In this document: piece after piece, positions 42,264 through 51,844 of the stretch
How the letters are laid out: every line of letters starts with the position of its first letter
How positions within the stretch are numbered: position 1 is the first letter of the stretch
From: Sphingomonas sp. Leaf208
GTDB taxonomy: Bacteria > Pseudomonadota > Alphaproteobacteria > Sphingomonadales > Sphingomonadaceae
Length of the DNA: 64,000 bases
Assembly (NCBI RefSeq): GCF_001421415.1
Contig: NZ_LMKH01000001.1
Location: 434,001-498,000 of the forward strand
Direction: 5' to 3'
Notes under the pieces: model-generated
Told to the model about the DNA's origin: nothing
Seen by the model: only the letters and a program-made list of their open reading frames with translations
Databases searched by the model: none
Made by a program: the position numbers and the translations under genes

Positions 42264-42695
42264 TCAATGCCGTTTAGTAAAGGCATTCCCGCCCGAATGC
42301 GCGAGCAGCCAACCATATTCGGCGGCCCGACTCGGATCGGTTAAATTTGGCACCAGATGCCACAACGTCCGGATCGACGTTCGTGAGTCGTTAGGATCGA
42401 ATGTGCCATTCGGACGCTGATCGGGAAGATATTGCCCCGCCCATGTACAGGTCGATCGATGCTCACCATCTTCGTCGATCCGGTTATAGCTCACGCAGAA
42501 ACTGATGAGATTGCCGGTCACAAAGCCGACCATCGGAAAGAATTCACCGTTGTTTTCGACACCTACACGCGTTCTGTACGTGCCATCGATCTGAAGATGC
42601 TCAAGTGTCGTAGACGGAAGCGATAATGGAACAGCGCGGACAATGTCCAGTTCGGATCCTAGTTCATTGACCCCGTTGCCGACGAATGCGTTCAT
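42264..42695 (-). CDS. Avidin/streptavidin-like protein
   Basis: 143 residues aligning by eye with streptavidin over the whole barrel. NELGS (10-14) fits NQLGS, with biotin contacts Asn23 and Ser27 kept as Asn10 and Ser14. GTYRT (38-42) fits GTYES, Tyr43 kept as Tyr40. STCTWAGQY (81-89) fits SATTWSGQY, with Ser88 and Trp92 kept and Thr90 replaced by Cys83. IRTLW fits INTQW, Trp108 kept as Trp112. Trp129, exactly ten residues before Phe139, fits Trp120, and NAFTK fits DTFTK with Asp128 changed to Asn. Trp79 becomes Tyr70 and Trp21 becomes Gly8. There is no signal peptide; GGGGAG precedes the ATG. Counted G+C is about 50% over 42481-42600 against 68% over 42001-42060, suggesting transfer. Biotin binding is inferred, not shown. 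Confidence 0.8.
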   Translation of the reverse strand: MNAFVGNGVNELGSELDIVRAVPLSLPSTTLEHLQIDGTYRTRVGVENNGEFFPMVGFVTGNLISFCVSYNRIDEDGEHRSTCTWAGQYLPDQRPNGTFDPNDSRTSIRTLWHLVPNLTDPSRAAEYGWLLAHSGGNAFTKRH

Positions 42696-42753
42696 AGCAG
42701 TCTCCCCGTTTCCAGAAGACCTTACCGCATCGCCGACAACAGAGAATAGTTCT

Positions 42754-42782
42754 ATAATACGTAGCCCGTATCTACAGGCGAA
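42754..42782 (-). promoter_or_regulatory. Candidate sigma-70 promoter of the avidin-like gene
   Basis: On the minus strand TTCGCC, a 17-base spacer and TATTAT precede the gene by about 60 bases. The -10 differs from TATAAT at one base; the -35 is weak. It begins just past the trxA stop, so the avidin-like gene may have its own promoter. Confidence 0.35.
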
Positions 42783-42791
42783 GGCGTATCA

Positions 42792-43115
42792 TCAGGCCAG
42801 CTCACCCTCGAGCCATGCCTTCAACCGGCCCTTGGGCTCCGCGCCGACCTTGGTCGCCGCCGGTGCGCCGCCCTTGAACAGGATCATCGTCGGGATACCG
42901 CGGACACCGTACTTGCCCGGCGCGTCGGGGTTCTCGTCGATGTTGAGCTTGGCGATCGTCACCTTCTCGCCGAGTTCTTCCGAAATCTCCTCGAGCGACG
43001 GCCCGATCATCTTGCACGGGCCGCACCATTCCGCCCAGAAATCGACGAGCACGGGGCCGTCGGCGTTCAGTACGTCCGCATCGAAGCTGGCATCGGTGAT
43101 CTGCTTGGTCGCCAT
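42792..43115 (-). CDS. trxA: Thioredoxin
   Basis: A 107-residue cytosolic thioredoxin with the active site WCGPCK (Cys31 and Cys34) and the cis-proline segment GIPTMILF. It reduces protein disulfides and is recycled by thioredoxin reductase. A strong AAGGAGAA site precedes the ATG. It lies 64 bases downstream of addA on the same strand and may be the last gene of the tsaE-addA run or be independently transcribed. Confidence 0.97.
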   Translation of the reverse strand: MATKQITDASFDADVLNADGPVLVDFWAEWCGPCKMIGPSLEEISEELGEKVTIAKLNIDENPDAPGKYGVRGIPTMILFKGGAPAATKVGAEPKGRLKAWLEGELA

Positions 43116-43179
43116 CGTGAATTCTCCTTGGTTCAGTCGTATCTAAGGTCGCTCGCGTGTGCGCTCAACCACCGGGGCG

Positions 43180-46100
43180 CTAGCTTTGCTCCGTGGGCCG
43201 ATAGTGCGGCTTGTTCGCGGCCATCGTCTCGTCGTCCAGCATGATCAACCGCGGGCCGGCCGTGTATAGCAATGCCGCCTCGACCGACCGCCCCGGAAAG
43301 ATCACGCTCAAGGCTTCGGCATAGGCCGCCATCTGCTTCAAATGGTATTCCGGCACGTCGTCGAGGCTGCGCGGTGCGCGGCGGCCGGTCTTGAAGTCGA
43401 CGACGCGGATACGATTTGCCTCGATCAGCAGGCGATCGACCGTCCCCGACACAACCATGCCGTTCGCGAGGGTCGCGGCGATCGGCGCTTCGGCCAACGT
43501 ATCCGCGCTGAAAAGCTCGGCAAAGCGCGGGTCGTCAAGCACGGCGACCACGCTCTGCACGATTTCGGACCGTGCTGCGACATCGTCGACGCCGCCCGCT
43601 TTTGCCAGCCAGCGATCGGCTGCCGTCGCGCGGTCGGTGGCGGCAACCGCCGGCAGACGCTCGAACAGCGCATGGATCAGCCGCCCCCGCTCGGCCGCGA
43701 CGCGCATCGCAGGCGTCGGCGGTGGATCGGACACCGCGTCGTCGCCCAACGCCGAAGGCGACAGGGGACGAGGCGGACGCGCTTCTTGCGGTGCGGGTTC
43801 GTGCGCCCAGGCCGGTAGCTGCGCGTTCGCCGCAACCTCCACCGATGCCGAAGCCTTGGCGATGACCGCAGGCTGAGGCTCGACCCCGGCGAACGTCCGC
43901 GCGCCCTCACCCGCCGCAACCTCGAGCGCCGTCAGCGCCCGATCGGAGGCAGCGTACCAGCTATTCTCCGGCGGCACCCCCTTCGCGCGAGGCCCGAGTG
44001 CACCGGCGATCACCAGCCGCTCTTCCGCGCGGGTGGCCGCGACGTAGAACAGCCGCCAATGCTCTTCCAGTTCACGTTGCTCGGCCGCCGACACGACCGC
44101 ATCCAGCGGCCCTCCGCGCTCGCTCGACCGCGGCCGAAATACCGGGATCGGCGCTGCCCCAGGCTCGGGCGCCCATTTCAGGATCGAGCGCGGCGCCGCC
44201 GACGGGTCCGCCGTCGCATCCGCCAGGATCACCAAAGGCGCCTGCAACCCCTTCGCGCCGTGTGCGGTCATCACCCGGACCGCGTCGAGCGGCGCGGACG
44301 GATCGCGGACGATCTCGACATCGCCCCGATCGAACCAGTCGAGGAAGCGCTGTAGCGACGGCGTCGTCGTACTCTCGAACGTCAGCGCGGCGTTGAGCAG
44401 TTCCTCGATCGGATCTCGCGCCTCGGTCCCCAGCCGCCGGATCAGTTTGCGGCGACCGTCGAGCGGCCCCGACAGCAGTTCCTCCAGGAACTGGTAGGGT
44501 GTGGCGATGTCCGCGCGCGCCAACATCGCCAGCAACGGGGCCAGCCTTGCCGCGGGTTGCGTGCGTTGCAGGTGGCGCCACAACGGCCCGGCCTCGCGCG
44601 GGGCCGCCGCCATCAACTCGTCCTGCGTCCAGCCGATCAGCGGCGACACGAGCAGCGCGGCGACGCTTAGATCGTCCTCGGGCTGCAACACGAAGCGGAT
44701 TGTCGCGAGCAGATCCTGTACTGCGAGCGGCGCGTTCAGCCGCAAGCGATCGACGCCCGCCACCGGCACGCCCTCGGCATAGAGCCGCGCGACGATCAGC
44801 GAGGCGAGATCGCCGCGGCGCTTGACGAGGATCATCACGTCTTCGGGCCGCAACCGCCGCCCCTTGCTCTCCAGCATCAGGCCGGTGTCAGGCGCGAGCC
44901 AGCCTTTCACTGCGCGCGCGATGTCGCTGGCGAGTTTGCGCACCGCGTCGTCGACCCAGCCCTCTTCGTCGTCCTCGCTGCCGCCTGCCGATACCGGCGG
45001 CCAGAGGGTCACGGTGCCCGGGCCGGCGACCTCGCTGGCGTGCTGTTCGACTTCGCCCGCAATCCCGAGCCCCGGCTCGCCGATCGCATCGATCGCCGCG
45101 TCGACGAACTCCAGCACAGTCCGCGTCGATCGGAACGAGTGGCGGAGTGACAGTCGCGCCAAAGGGAGCCCGCGTTCCTCCTCGGGCCAGTCGTCATCGC
45201 CTTCCGCCTCGCTCGCACGACCGCCGAAATACTGCTCGGCCGCCTGGAAGTTGAGCGGGTCGGTGCCCTGGAACCCGAAAATCGCCTGCTTGTAGTCGCC
45301 GACCGTGAACAGGGTGCGCGTCGATGGGGCATAGATGCCGCGGCCGACGAAGAACTCGTCGGCCAGCGCGCGCACGATCCGCCACTGGTGGCCGTTGGTG
45401 TCCTGCGCCTCGTCGATCAGCAGGTGCTCGGTTGCCTGATCGAGCTTGTAGCGGACCCACTCGCCGATCCCCGGCTGGTCGAGCAGCGCCACCGTCGTCG
45501 CGATCAAGTCGTCGAAATCGACCGCTCCTGCGCGGCGCTTGGCCAGCGCATAGCCCCGCGCATAATCGCGCCCGACCTCAAGTCCGTCGGCGAGCAGGTC
45601 ACAGTACGTCGCGCGCTGGACCATCGACAGCACGTCAGTACAGGCCTCGCCCAGATCGCGCGCGAGCACCTCGTAGTCGGGCTCGGCATCGATGAGTTTC
45701 TTCGACGCTTTGCGCTGCGTGCCCGTCCCGGTCAGCACGACGCTGGCGAGTTCATCCAAGGTCGCCGCGCGATCCTCGGTGTCGAGCCAGCGCTGTACGG
45801 TCGCAGCTGCGGCCAGCCCGGTGGCGGTCCCCCAGGCGCGATTGGCCGCGGCAATTCGCGCTATCGCGTCCAGGTCGAGCGCGTCGCACCATTCCGCGAT
45901 CGCCTCGTCGATGTCGCCAGACGGAAGCCCGAGTTCGCGTCGGAGCCACGGCTGGATCCCGACCGGGAGGGCCTCCAACGCCGGCAGCGCACGGGCGCAG
46001 GCGAGCAGGAACGCTTCCGCCCCGCCCTCACCCATCCGCAGCGACAGGCGGCCGACGATCTCGACCGGGCGTTCGCGGCCTTCGCGCTCTGCGTCGGACA

Positions 46101-46611
46101 GCATCGATGCTAGCGCCTCGCGTGCGAGCCCCGCCTCTTCGCGTGCCTCCAGCGGCCGGAAGCCCGGCGTCAGGCCGGCCTCGACCGGGAACGCGGCCAA
46201 CAATCCCTGGCAGAAGCCGTGGATCGTTTGAATGCGCAAGCCCCCGCCCGGCGCGTCTAGCACCTTGGCGAATAGGGTGCGCGCGCGATCCTGCAACGGC
46301 TGGACCGGGCTCTCGCCGAGCGCGATCAGGTCCGCCGCCAACGCCGGCGCAGGCATGCGCACCCATGCAGCGAGCCGCCCGTTGATGCGCTGCGCCATCT
46401 CGGCCGCGCCCGCCTTGGTGAAGGTCAGGCACAGGATCGCGCCGGGATCGACACCGCGCAAAAGCAGCCGGAACACGCGGGCGGCCAGCACTTGCGTCTT
46501 GCCGGTGCCGGCCGAGGCGGACAGCCAGACGTGCGACGCCGGGTTGCTGGCATCGGCCTGCGCGCCCCTCAGCCGGGGCAGCGTGGCGAGCGCGTCACCG
46601 CTCACGGCCAT
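43180..46611 (-). CDS. addA: Double-strand break repair helicase-nuclease AddA
   Basis: A 1143-residue UvrD-like helicase with a C-terminal RecB-type nuclease. Walker A is SASAGTGKT (31-39), the helicase motif LLIDEAQDTNGHQWRIV contains the DEXX core, and IRVVDFKTGRR near residue 1080 carries the nuclease Asp and Lys. With AddB it resects broken ends and loads RecA after recognising a Chi-like sequence. The start overlaps the end of addB by 17 bases, implying translational coupling. The length is normal for the alphaproteobacterial form. Confidence 0.95.
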   Translation of the reverse strand: MAVSGDALATLPRLRGAQADASNPASHVWLSASAGTGKTQVLAARVFRLLLRGVDPGAILCLTFTKAGAAEMAQRINGRLAAWVRMPAPALAADLIALGESPVQPLQDRARTLFAKVLDAPGGGLRIQTIHGFCQGLLAAFPVEAGLTPGFRPLEAREEAGLAREALASMLSDAEREGRERPVEIVGRLSLRMGEGGAEAFLLACARALPALEALPVGIQPWLRRELGLPSGDIDEAIAEWCDALDLDAIARIAAANRAWGTATGLAAAATVQRWLDTEDRAATLDELASVVLTGTGTQRKASKKLIDAEPDYEVLARDLGEACTDVLSMVQRATYCDLLADGLEVGRDYARGYALAKRRAGAVDFDDLIATTVALLDQPGIGEWVRYKLDQATEHLLIDEAQDTNGHQWRIVRALADEFFVGRGIYAPSTRTLFTVGDYKQAIFGFQGTDPLNFQAAEQYFGGRASEAEGDDDWPEEERGLPLARLSLRHSFRSTRTVLEFVDAAIDAIGEPGLGIAGEVEQHASEVAGPGTVTLWPPVSAGGSEDDEEGWVDDAVRKLASDIARAVKGWLAPDTGLMLESKGRRLRPEDVMILVKRRGDLASLIVARLYAEGVPVAGVDRLRLNAPLAVQDLLATIRFVLQPEDDLSVAALLVSPLIGWTQDELMAAAPREAGPLWRHLQRTQPAARLAPLLAMLARADIATPYQFLEELLSGPLDGRRKLIRRLGTEARDPIEELLNAALTFESTTTPSLQRFLDWFDRGDVEIVRDPSAPLDAVRVMTAHGAKGLQAPLVILADATADPSAAPRSILKWAPEPGAAPIPVFRPRSSERGGPLDAVVSAAEQRELEEHWRLFYVAATRAEERLVIAGALGPRAKGVPPENSWYAASDRALTALEVAAGEGARTFAGVEPQPAVIAKASASVEVAANAQLPAWAHEPAPQEARPPRPLSPSALGDDAVSDPPPTPAMRVAAERGRLIHALFERLPAVAATDRATAADRWLAKAGGVDDVAARSEIVQSVVAVLDDPRFAELFSADTLAEAPIAATLANGMVVSGTVDRLLIEANRIRVVDFKTGRRAPRSLDDVPEYHLKQMAAYAEALSVIFPGRSVEAALLYTAGPRLIMLDDETMAANKPHYRPTEQS

Positions 46612-49555
46612 ACCATTCGTCGCGTCGCATCAACTGGTCATACTCGGCATAGGGGGCGTATTCGGGGACGAGTTTCGCGGTGAACGCGGCGCTGCCGGTC
46701 AGCCATTCGCCGATGACTTCGGTGAAGTTGTGCGCGGCGATTGCCGTGAAGTCGGCGGTCGGGATCTTGTCGCGCTTGCCCTCGGGATCGACCGGGCTCT
46801 CGATATAGCCGAACGCGTCGCGCTTCTTGCCGAGCGACCAATATTCGAATGCGCCTGCGGTGCCGGAGACGTCTGGGAACCCGCCGCGCTCGGCGATAAG
46901 GCCGAGCAGCCCGAGTTGCAGGCTGTAGCCTGCGCGCACCGCGGTCGGCGATGGCGGCTTGCCGGTCTTGTAGTCGATCACCGCGAGGCGCCCGTCGGGG
47001 AGCTTGTCGATGCGGTCGTAGCGGCCCGACAGCGTCACGCCGGCGATCTCGATCTTGCCCTTGCCCTCGGCGCTGGCGACCGTCCGCCCATCCTCGCCTT
47101 GCGCGACGATCGCGCCGGCGATCCAGTCGATCGCCTCGAGCAGGCGCGGCTGCCACAGCGCGCGCATCATCGGGTGCGTGCGCTCATCGTCAAGCATCGC
47201 CTTCGCGCGTTGTCGCAGCGTGTCGACGGTGCAGTTGTCCTGCTTCCACCATTGCTCGAGGATATCGTGCACCGCCGTCCCGCGCCACGCCGCGCTCGGA
47301 TCGGCATCGACGGGGTCGAGCGGCATCAGCCCGAGCACGCGGCGCGCGTAGAAGGCGTAGGGATCGGCCTTGAGCCGGTCCACCTCGGTGACGGAGATGG
47401 CTTTCGGACGTAGCAGCGCAGGCGGCGACGGCGCGGGACGGTCGGCGGGCAAATGTTCGCCCGGATCGTCTAGCGCGCGCGTCCAGCCTTCCAGTGCAGA
47501 TGCGCGCTCAAACCGATCTCCTGCGAGTGCCTGCAACCGGAGCCAGAGGCGCGAGGCTAAAGCGGGTGACTTCGCATCTCGCCGCGCTCGGGTGACGACC
47601 GCCCGCGGGGCACCCAACGCTTGCGCAAAATCATGCGCCGCCGTGCCGACACGCCGCTCCAGACCCGGTAGGCCAAGCTCAATGCGGATGCGGGGCGCCA
47701 GCCAGGGGTCGGGCGCGGGCCGACCCGGCCACACGCCTTCGTTCAGCCCGCCCAGCACCATGACGTCCGCGGTCTGCAACCGCGCTTCGATCAGGCCGTA
47801 GATCGCGAGCCGTGGGTGGCCGCCCGGCGCCGGCCGGACCGCGACCTCGTCGAGCAACGTGCGCAACAACTGCGGCAGTTCGCGCGGATCGATCCGCGGC
47901 GGTCCGGCCGGTGCTTCCGCTTCCAGATCGGCGAGGAACTCCGCCGCCGCGCGCCCTGCGAGCCCCGACCAGAGATTGTCGCCGCACAAAGTCTGCGCCG
48001 TCTCGCGCAGGCACGCGAGCACCGACGCCAGGGGCTGCAGTCCCTGGTCGAACGCGTTCGCCAGCGGCGTCAGCAGCGGCTGGACGTCGGTCCACCATGT
48101 CGCCGCCGTGCCCTTGCGCTCCTCCAGATGTCCGGCGATCCCGTCGAGCCCCGCCGCCGGCCTCGGCCCGCGCAACCGACGGTCGAGCGCACGTGCGCCG
48201 TCGAGCCAGAGCAAGCGATCCTCGCCCGCGCGGACCAGCGGATGCTTCAGCAACGCCAGCAACGCGAGCGGCGAGAAGCGCTGCGCCGCCGCTTCCGCCA
48301 GCGCGAGCAGTAACGTCCCCGGCGGCAGGATCGACAAGGGTCGCCCGGCGCTATCGTCGATGCCGATCCCCCAGCGCCCGAGATGCGCGGCCACCCGCCG
48401 AGCCAGAGCGCGATCCGGCGTGACGAGAGCGGCGGTCCGCTCAGGCACCTCCAGCGCCTCGCGCAACACGAGCGCGATCGCCTGCGCCTCCTCAGCAGGG
48501 GTTGCGAGTTCGGCGGCGGTAACGCCCTTCAAGCGGCGATCCTCCGCGGCGATCTGCGTCCATTTGCCGGTGAAATCCGCGGGTGCCAGCGCGTTGGCGA
48601 TCGCCCGGCCGCGCGCGGGGTCGGCGTCATGCCCGCCGCCTTCGCGCCACGTCTGCACCTCGCCCCGCGCGACCCCCATGCGCAGTAGCATTAGCTTCGC
48701 ATCGAATTGCGGATGCGTCTCGATCGAGCGCCGCGTCAGCCCGGTTACCGGGTGCGGATCATGCGGGCCGAGCGCATCCCACTCCTCGTCCGGCAGCGCG
48801 AGGTCGAGACCGGCGAACACTACCATGCCCTGCGGCATGTCGGCGATGCAGCGGAGCAGACGCGCGACCGCGGGCGCGGAATCGGTCACGCCTGCCGCGC
48901 AGACGATGCCGGCTGGCGGTGCACTTCGCCAACGCTGGGCGAGCCGATCGAGCAACGCCGAGCGCCGCGTCGCCGCATCGATCCGCTCCAGCCGCGCGAG
49001 TTCTCCCGGCCAGCGTTGCAGCACGATCTCGAACGTCGCCAGCGCGCGGCGCCAATGCTCGGTCAGTTCGGGCCCAAGCTCGATATCGCGCAGCTTGGTC
49101 GGCGGCACTTCCTCGACCAGCAACTGATCGAGCGTCCGCGCGAGTTCGCCCGCTAGCCGTACCGCCTCCGCCGCATCGACCGGATGGCCTTCGCGCGCGC
49201 GCTCTTCCGACACCAGCCGCGCGAGGATCATGCGGCGCTGATAGGGCGGTACCGCGGGCAGCGGCGGATCGATGTCGTCCGCCGGATCGAGCGCGGCGCC
49301 TACCGCCTCGCCCATCTCCGGATCGCCCAGCGCCACCAGCCGCGGCAAGACGAGCCCTCCGCCGCTCGCGCGCACGAACGCCTCGGTCACCGCCTTCACC
49401 GCGCGGTTGTTCGGCAGCACGACCAGCGCGCGGGCGAGCGCCAACGGATCGCGCCCCGCCCGCCGGGTCAGCCCGGCGACCAGCGCGTCCGCAAACGCCC
49501 GGTGCGCCGGGATCGTGTAGAGCGTCGGGCGATCCGCCGTGGCGACGTCAGCCAT
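46595..49555 (-). CDS. addB: Double-strand break repair protein AddB
   Basis: A 986-residue partner of AddA. The N-terminal helicase-like part (VVLPNNRAVKAV) lacks a Walker A motif, and the C-terminal nuclease domain has LAVIDYKTGKPP near residue 865. The four cysteines that hold the iron-sulfur cluster in Bacillus AddB are not seen in the C-terminal region, so this form probably lacks the cluster. Its start overlaps the murU end by eight bases and its end overlaps addA by 17, placing it inside a compact operon. Confidence 0.93.
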   Translation of the reverse strand: MADVATADRPTLYTIPAHRAFADALVAGLTRRAGRDPLALARALVVLPNNRAVKAVTEAFVRASGGGLVLPRLVALGDPEMGEAVGAALDPADDIDPPLPAVPPYQRRMILARLVSEERAREGHPVDAAEAVRLAGELARTLDQLLVEEVPPTKLRDIELGPELTEHWRRALATFEIVLQRWPGELARLERIDAATRRSALLDRLAQRWRSAPPAGIVCAAGVTDSAPAVARLLRCIADMPQGMVVFAGLDLALPDEEWDALGPHDPHPVTGLTRRSIETHPQFDAKLMLLRMGVARGEVQTWREGGGHDADPARGRAIANALAPADFTGKWTQIAAEDRRLKGVTAAELATPAEEAQAIALVLREALEVPERTAALVTPDRALARRVAAHLGRWGIGIDDSAGRPLSILPPGTLLLALAEAAAQRFSPLALLALLKHPLVRAGEDRLLWLDGARALDRRLRGPRPAAGLDGIAGHLEERKGTAATWWTDVQPLLTPLANAFDQGLQPLASVLACLRETAQTLCGDNLWSGLAGRAAAEFLADLEAEAPAGPPRIDPRELPQLLRTLLDEVAVRPAPGGHPRLAIYGLIEARLQTADVMVLGGLNEGVWPGRPAPDPWLAPRIRIELGLPGLERRVGTAAHDFAQALGAPRAVVTRARRDAKSPALASRLWLRLQALAGDRFERASALEGWTRALDDPGEHLPADRPAPSPPALLRPKAISVTEVDRLKADPYAFYARRVLGLMPLDPVDADPSAAWRGTAVHDILEQWWKQDNCTVDTLRQRAKAMLDDERTHPMMRALWQPRLLEAIDWIAGAIVAQGEDGRTVASAEGKGKIEIAGVTLSGRYDRIDKLPDGRLAVIDYKTGKPPSPTAVRAGYSLQLGLLGLIAERGGFPDVSGTAGAFEYWSLGKKRDAFGYIESPVDPEGKRDKIPTADFTAIAAHNFTEVIGEWLTGSAAFTAKLVPEYAPYAEYDQLMRRDEWYGRER

Positions 49556-50303
49556 CCGCGAGGAGCGCCTCGGTCTTCGGGATCGCGGCCGGCGTGCCGA
49601 CGTCGAACCAGAGGCCCTGGTGGACCTGGCCGTAGGCGCGGCCGGCGTCGATCGCTCGGTTCCAGAAGATGTTGGTCGAGAACGGTCCCTCCGGCCAGTC
49701 CGCGATCAACCGCGGGTGGAGAATCTGGATGCCGGTATAGGCGAACGGCGCGACGCGGCCGGGCTTGCGGCGGCCGACGATCCGCCCGTCGCTGCCGAGA
49801 TAGAAATCGCCCATGCCGCCGTGATTGTTGGCGCGCGCGAGCGGCACCATCAGCAGCAGCGCATCCATCTTGTCGTCGTCCCAGCGCGACGCGAGCAGCC
49901 TGATCGCGTCGACCGGCCCGTCGATCCACAAGTTGTCGCTATTGACGACCAGCACCGGCGCATCGCCGAGCAGATGCCGCGCCTGGACGAGCCCGCCGCC
50001 CGTCTCCATCAGCATTTTCCGCTCGTCGGAGATCACCACGTCAATCCCCGCGAACCGGTCGGTGACGTGCGCCTCCAGCGTGTCCGCGAGATAATGCACG
50101 TTGACGACCGCGCGCTTGATCCCTGCGGCCTGCAAGCGTTCGAAGACATGGTCGATCAACGGCTTGCCCGCGACCTTGACCAGCGGCTTGGGTCGCGTCG
50201 CGGTCAGCGGCCGCATCCGCTTGCCCAGTCCCGCCGCCATCACCATCGCCGTCTCGGGCACGATCCCGCGCGGGACGGGCCGGATCGTCTGCTGGCGGGT
50301 CAC
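49548..50303 (-). CDS. murU: N-acetylmuramate-1-phosphate uridylyltransferase MurU
   Basis: A 251-residue sugar nucleotidyltransferase. The N-terminal motif AAGLGKRMRPLT followed by KPLVKVAGKP binds the nucleotide; NSDN and FWNRAIDAG lie in the active site. With AmgK it converts recycled MurNAc to UDP-MurNAc, bypassing de novo synthesis and reducing fosfomycin sensitivity in bacteria that have the pathway. The start is a GTG at 50303 overlapping the amgK stop (GTGA). A longer in-frame extension covers amgK coding and is excluded. The pairing with a kinase gene supports MurU over a general glucose-1-phosphate enzyme. Confidence 0.88.
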   Translation of the reverse strand: MTRQQTIRPVPRGIVPETAMVMAAGLGKRMRPLTATRPKPLVKVAGKPLIDHVFERLQAAGIKRAVVNVHYLADTLEAHVTDRFAGIDVVISDERKMLMETGGGLVQARHLLGDAPVLVVNSDNLWIDGPVDAIRLLASRWDDDKMDALLLMVPLARANNHGGMGDFYLGSDGRIVGRRKPGRVAPFAYTGIQILHPRLIADWPEGPFSTNIFWNRAIDAGRAYGQVHQGLWFDVGTPAAIPKTEALLADG

Positions 50304-51289
50304 GCGGTCAGTGCCAGTGGATCGCCGCGTAACTCGGGCGGCACGTTCGCTGCGAACCATGCCGCGACCGGCGCCATCACCGGCTGGGCGAGATCGCGGT
50401 CCAGATACGTCCACACACGCGGGCACATCGTCGCATAGTGCGGCTTGCCGTCGCGCTTCCACAGCCGCGTGAAGATGCCGAGGATCTTCGCATTCCGCTG
50501 CGCGCCGAGCACGTGATACGCGTTCATGAAGGCATCATCAGTCTCTGGCCCCGCGTCCGCCGCCGCAAGATATCGCGCCAGCATCGCGGCCTCGACTGCC
50601 GGATCGACCGTCCGCCGCGCATCCTGCAACAGCGACACGAGATCATAGGCCGGATGCCCCGCGAGCGCGTCCTGGAAATCGAGCAGGCCGAGCGATCGCT
50701 CCGGCCCGACGAGCATCAGGTTTTCGGCGTGATAATCGCGCAAAACCGTGACCGGCGTCTCGGCGATGGCGTGGTCGAACACCGACTCCCAAGCTGCGTC
50801 CCAGCCCGCGAGATCTGGCTCGATCCCAACCGCAGGGCAATACCACTCGACGAACAGCCCCGCCTCGCGCTTCAGCACGGCCCGATCATAGGGCGGGACC
50901 GGCCCAGCCGGCTCGGCACGCAACCGCACCAGCAGGTCGATCGCCGGCGCATACAGCGACAGTTCTTCGTCCGGTGAAGCATCGACCGCCTCACGCAGCC
51001 GATCGTCGCCGAAATCTTCGATCAGGACGAGCCCTTGGTCGAGATCGCACGCCAGAATAGCGGGCGCTGCGAAGTCCCGCTCGACCAACCACTCGGCGAC
51101 CGCGATGAACGGGCGGGGATCTTCGTATGGCGGCGGCGCGTCCATAAGGATCGCTTGCCGCCCTGCTTCAATCGCGCGGAAATAGCGGCGGAACGAGGCG
51201 TCACCGGCGACCGGGAGGATCTGCGCGCCTCCCCAGCCATGGGCGTCGAGAAAAGCGGCGGCGCCGGGCGGCGGGGTCATGTCGGCCAT
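50300..51289 (-). CDS. amgK: Anomeric MurNAc/GlcNAc kinase AmgK
   Basis: A 329-residue aminoglycoside phosphotransferase-fold kinase. The catalytic loop is LRDYHAENLM and the metal site LLDFQDALAGHPAYDL. AmgK phosphorylates the anomeric hydroxyl of MurNAc (or GlcNAc), the product then being used by MurU. The ATG at 51289 is favoured by GGAG six bases upstream; ATG at 51280, which overlaps the tsaE stop as ATGA, is the alternative. The gene lies between tsaE and murU, an order found in other alphaproteobacteria. Identification rests on that context, since APH-fold kinases are diverse. Confidence 0.87.
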   Translation of the reverse strand: MADMTPPPGAAAFLDAHGWGGAQILPVAGDASFRRYFRAIEAGRQAILMDAPPPYEDPRPFIAVAEWLVERDFAAPAILACDLDQGLVLIEDFGDDRLREAVDASPDEELSLYAPAIDLLVRLRAEPAGPVPPYDRAVLKREAGLFVEWYCPAVGIEPDLAGWDAAWESVFDHAIAETPVTVLRDYHAENLMLVGPERSLGLLDFQDALAGHPAYDLVSLLQDARRTVDPAVEAAMLARYLAAADAGPETDDAFMNAYHVLGAQRNAKILGIFTRLWKRDGKPHYATMCPRVWTYLDRDLAQPVMAPVAAWFAANVPPELRGDPLALTA

Positions 51290-51726
51290 CGCGATCTCCA
51301 AGCTTCCGGCACGCCGATAGTCAAGCCGCGCGTGCCGTCCGGCTCGATCGTCAGGCTCAGGCGCAGCGCATCCGGCCAGTAATCGGGACCGGCGCGTTCC
51401 GGCCATTCGACGAGGAGCAGTGAGTCGTAGCGGGCGTCGTCGAGCGCGAGTTCCTCGATCTCTGCGGGGTCGTCGATGCGGTAGAGATCGACGTGAACCA
51501 CGGGAAAGCGGACTTCGGGTGGCTCGTAGGGCTGGACGATCGCGAAGCTGGGCGATGGCGCTTCGCCGGCAAGGCCGAGTGCGGCGAGAAGACCACGCGC
51601 GACGCTGGTTTTGCCGGCGCCGAGCGTGCCTTCGAGGGTGACGACGTCGCCCGGGCGAACGCGCGTAGCGATCATAGCCCCAAACGCTTCGGTCGCTTGG
51701 GGATCGGGTAGGAGGATTGCACGCAT
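51277..51726 (-). CDS. tsaE: tRNA threonylcarbamoyladenosine ATPase TsaE
   Basis: A 149-residue P-loop ATPase with GTLGAGKT at residues 33-40, the switch PSPSFAIVQPY and HVDLYRI typical of TsaE. It works with TsaB and TsaD to make t6A at position 37 of ANN-decoding tRNAs. The gene starts right at the edge of a family D repeat and its stop overlaps the start region of amgK. tsaB and tsaD are not in this window. Confidence 0.95.
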   Translation of the reverse strand: MRAILLPDPQATEAFGAMIATRVRPGDVVTLEGTLGAGKTSVARGLLAALGLAGEAPSPSFAIVQPYEPPEVRFPVVHVDLYRIDDPAEIEELALDDARYDSLLLVEWPERAGPDYWPDALRLSLTIEPDGTRGLTIGVPEAWRSRWPT

Positions 51727-51729
51727 TAA

Positions 51730-51828
51730 CCCTCTCCCCCTCGGGGAGAGGGTTCGGTGAGGGGCTGTTCCAAGCGCTGCACTGCTTGGCGACCCCTCAC
51801 CCCGACCCTCTCCCCGGAGGGGAGAGGG
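51730..51828. repeat. Composite inverted intergenic element, family D copy 2
   Basis: CCCTCTCCCC-CTC-GGGGAGAGGG (51730-51752) and CCCTCTCCCC-GGA-GGGGAGAGGG (51806-51828). The inner flanks GGTGAGGGGCTG and its near-complement GACCCCTCACC pair. It separates divL from tsaE, and its left end supplies the GAGAGGG directly before the tsaE ATG. Confidence 0.87.
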
Positions 51829-51844
51829 AGCAGTGCCGCAGCCC

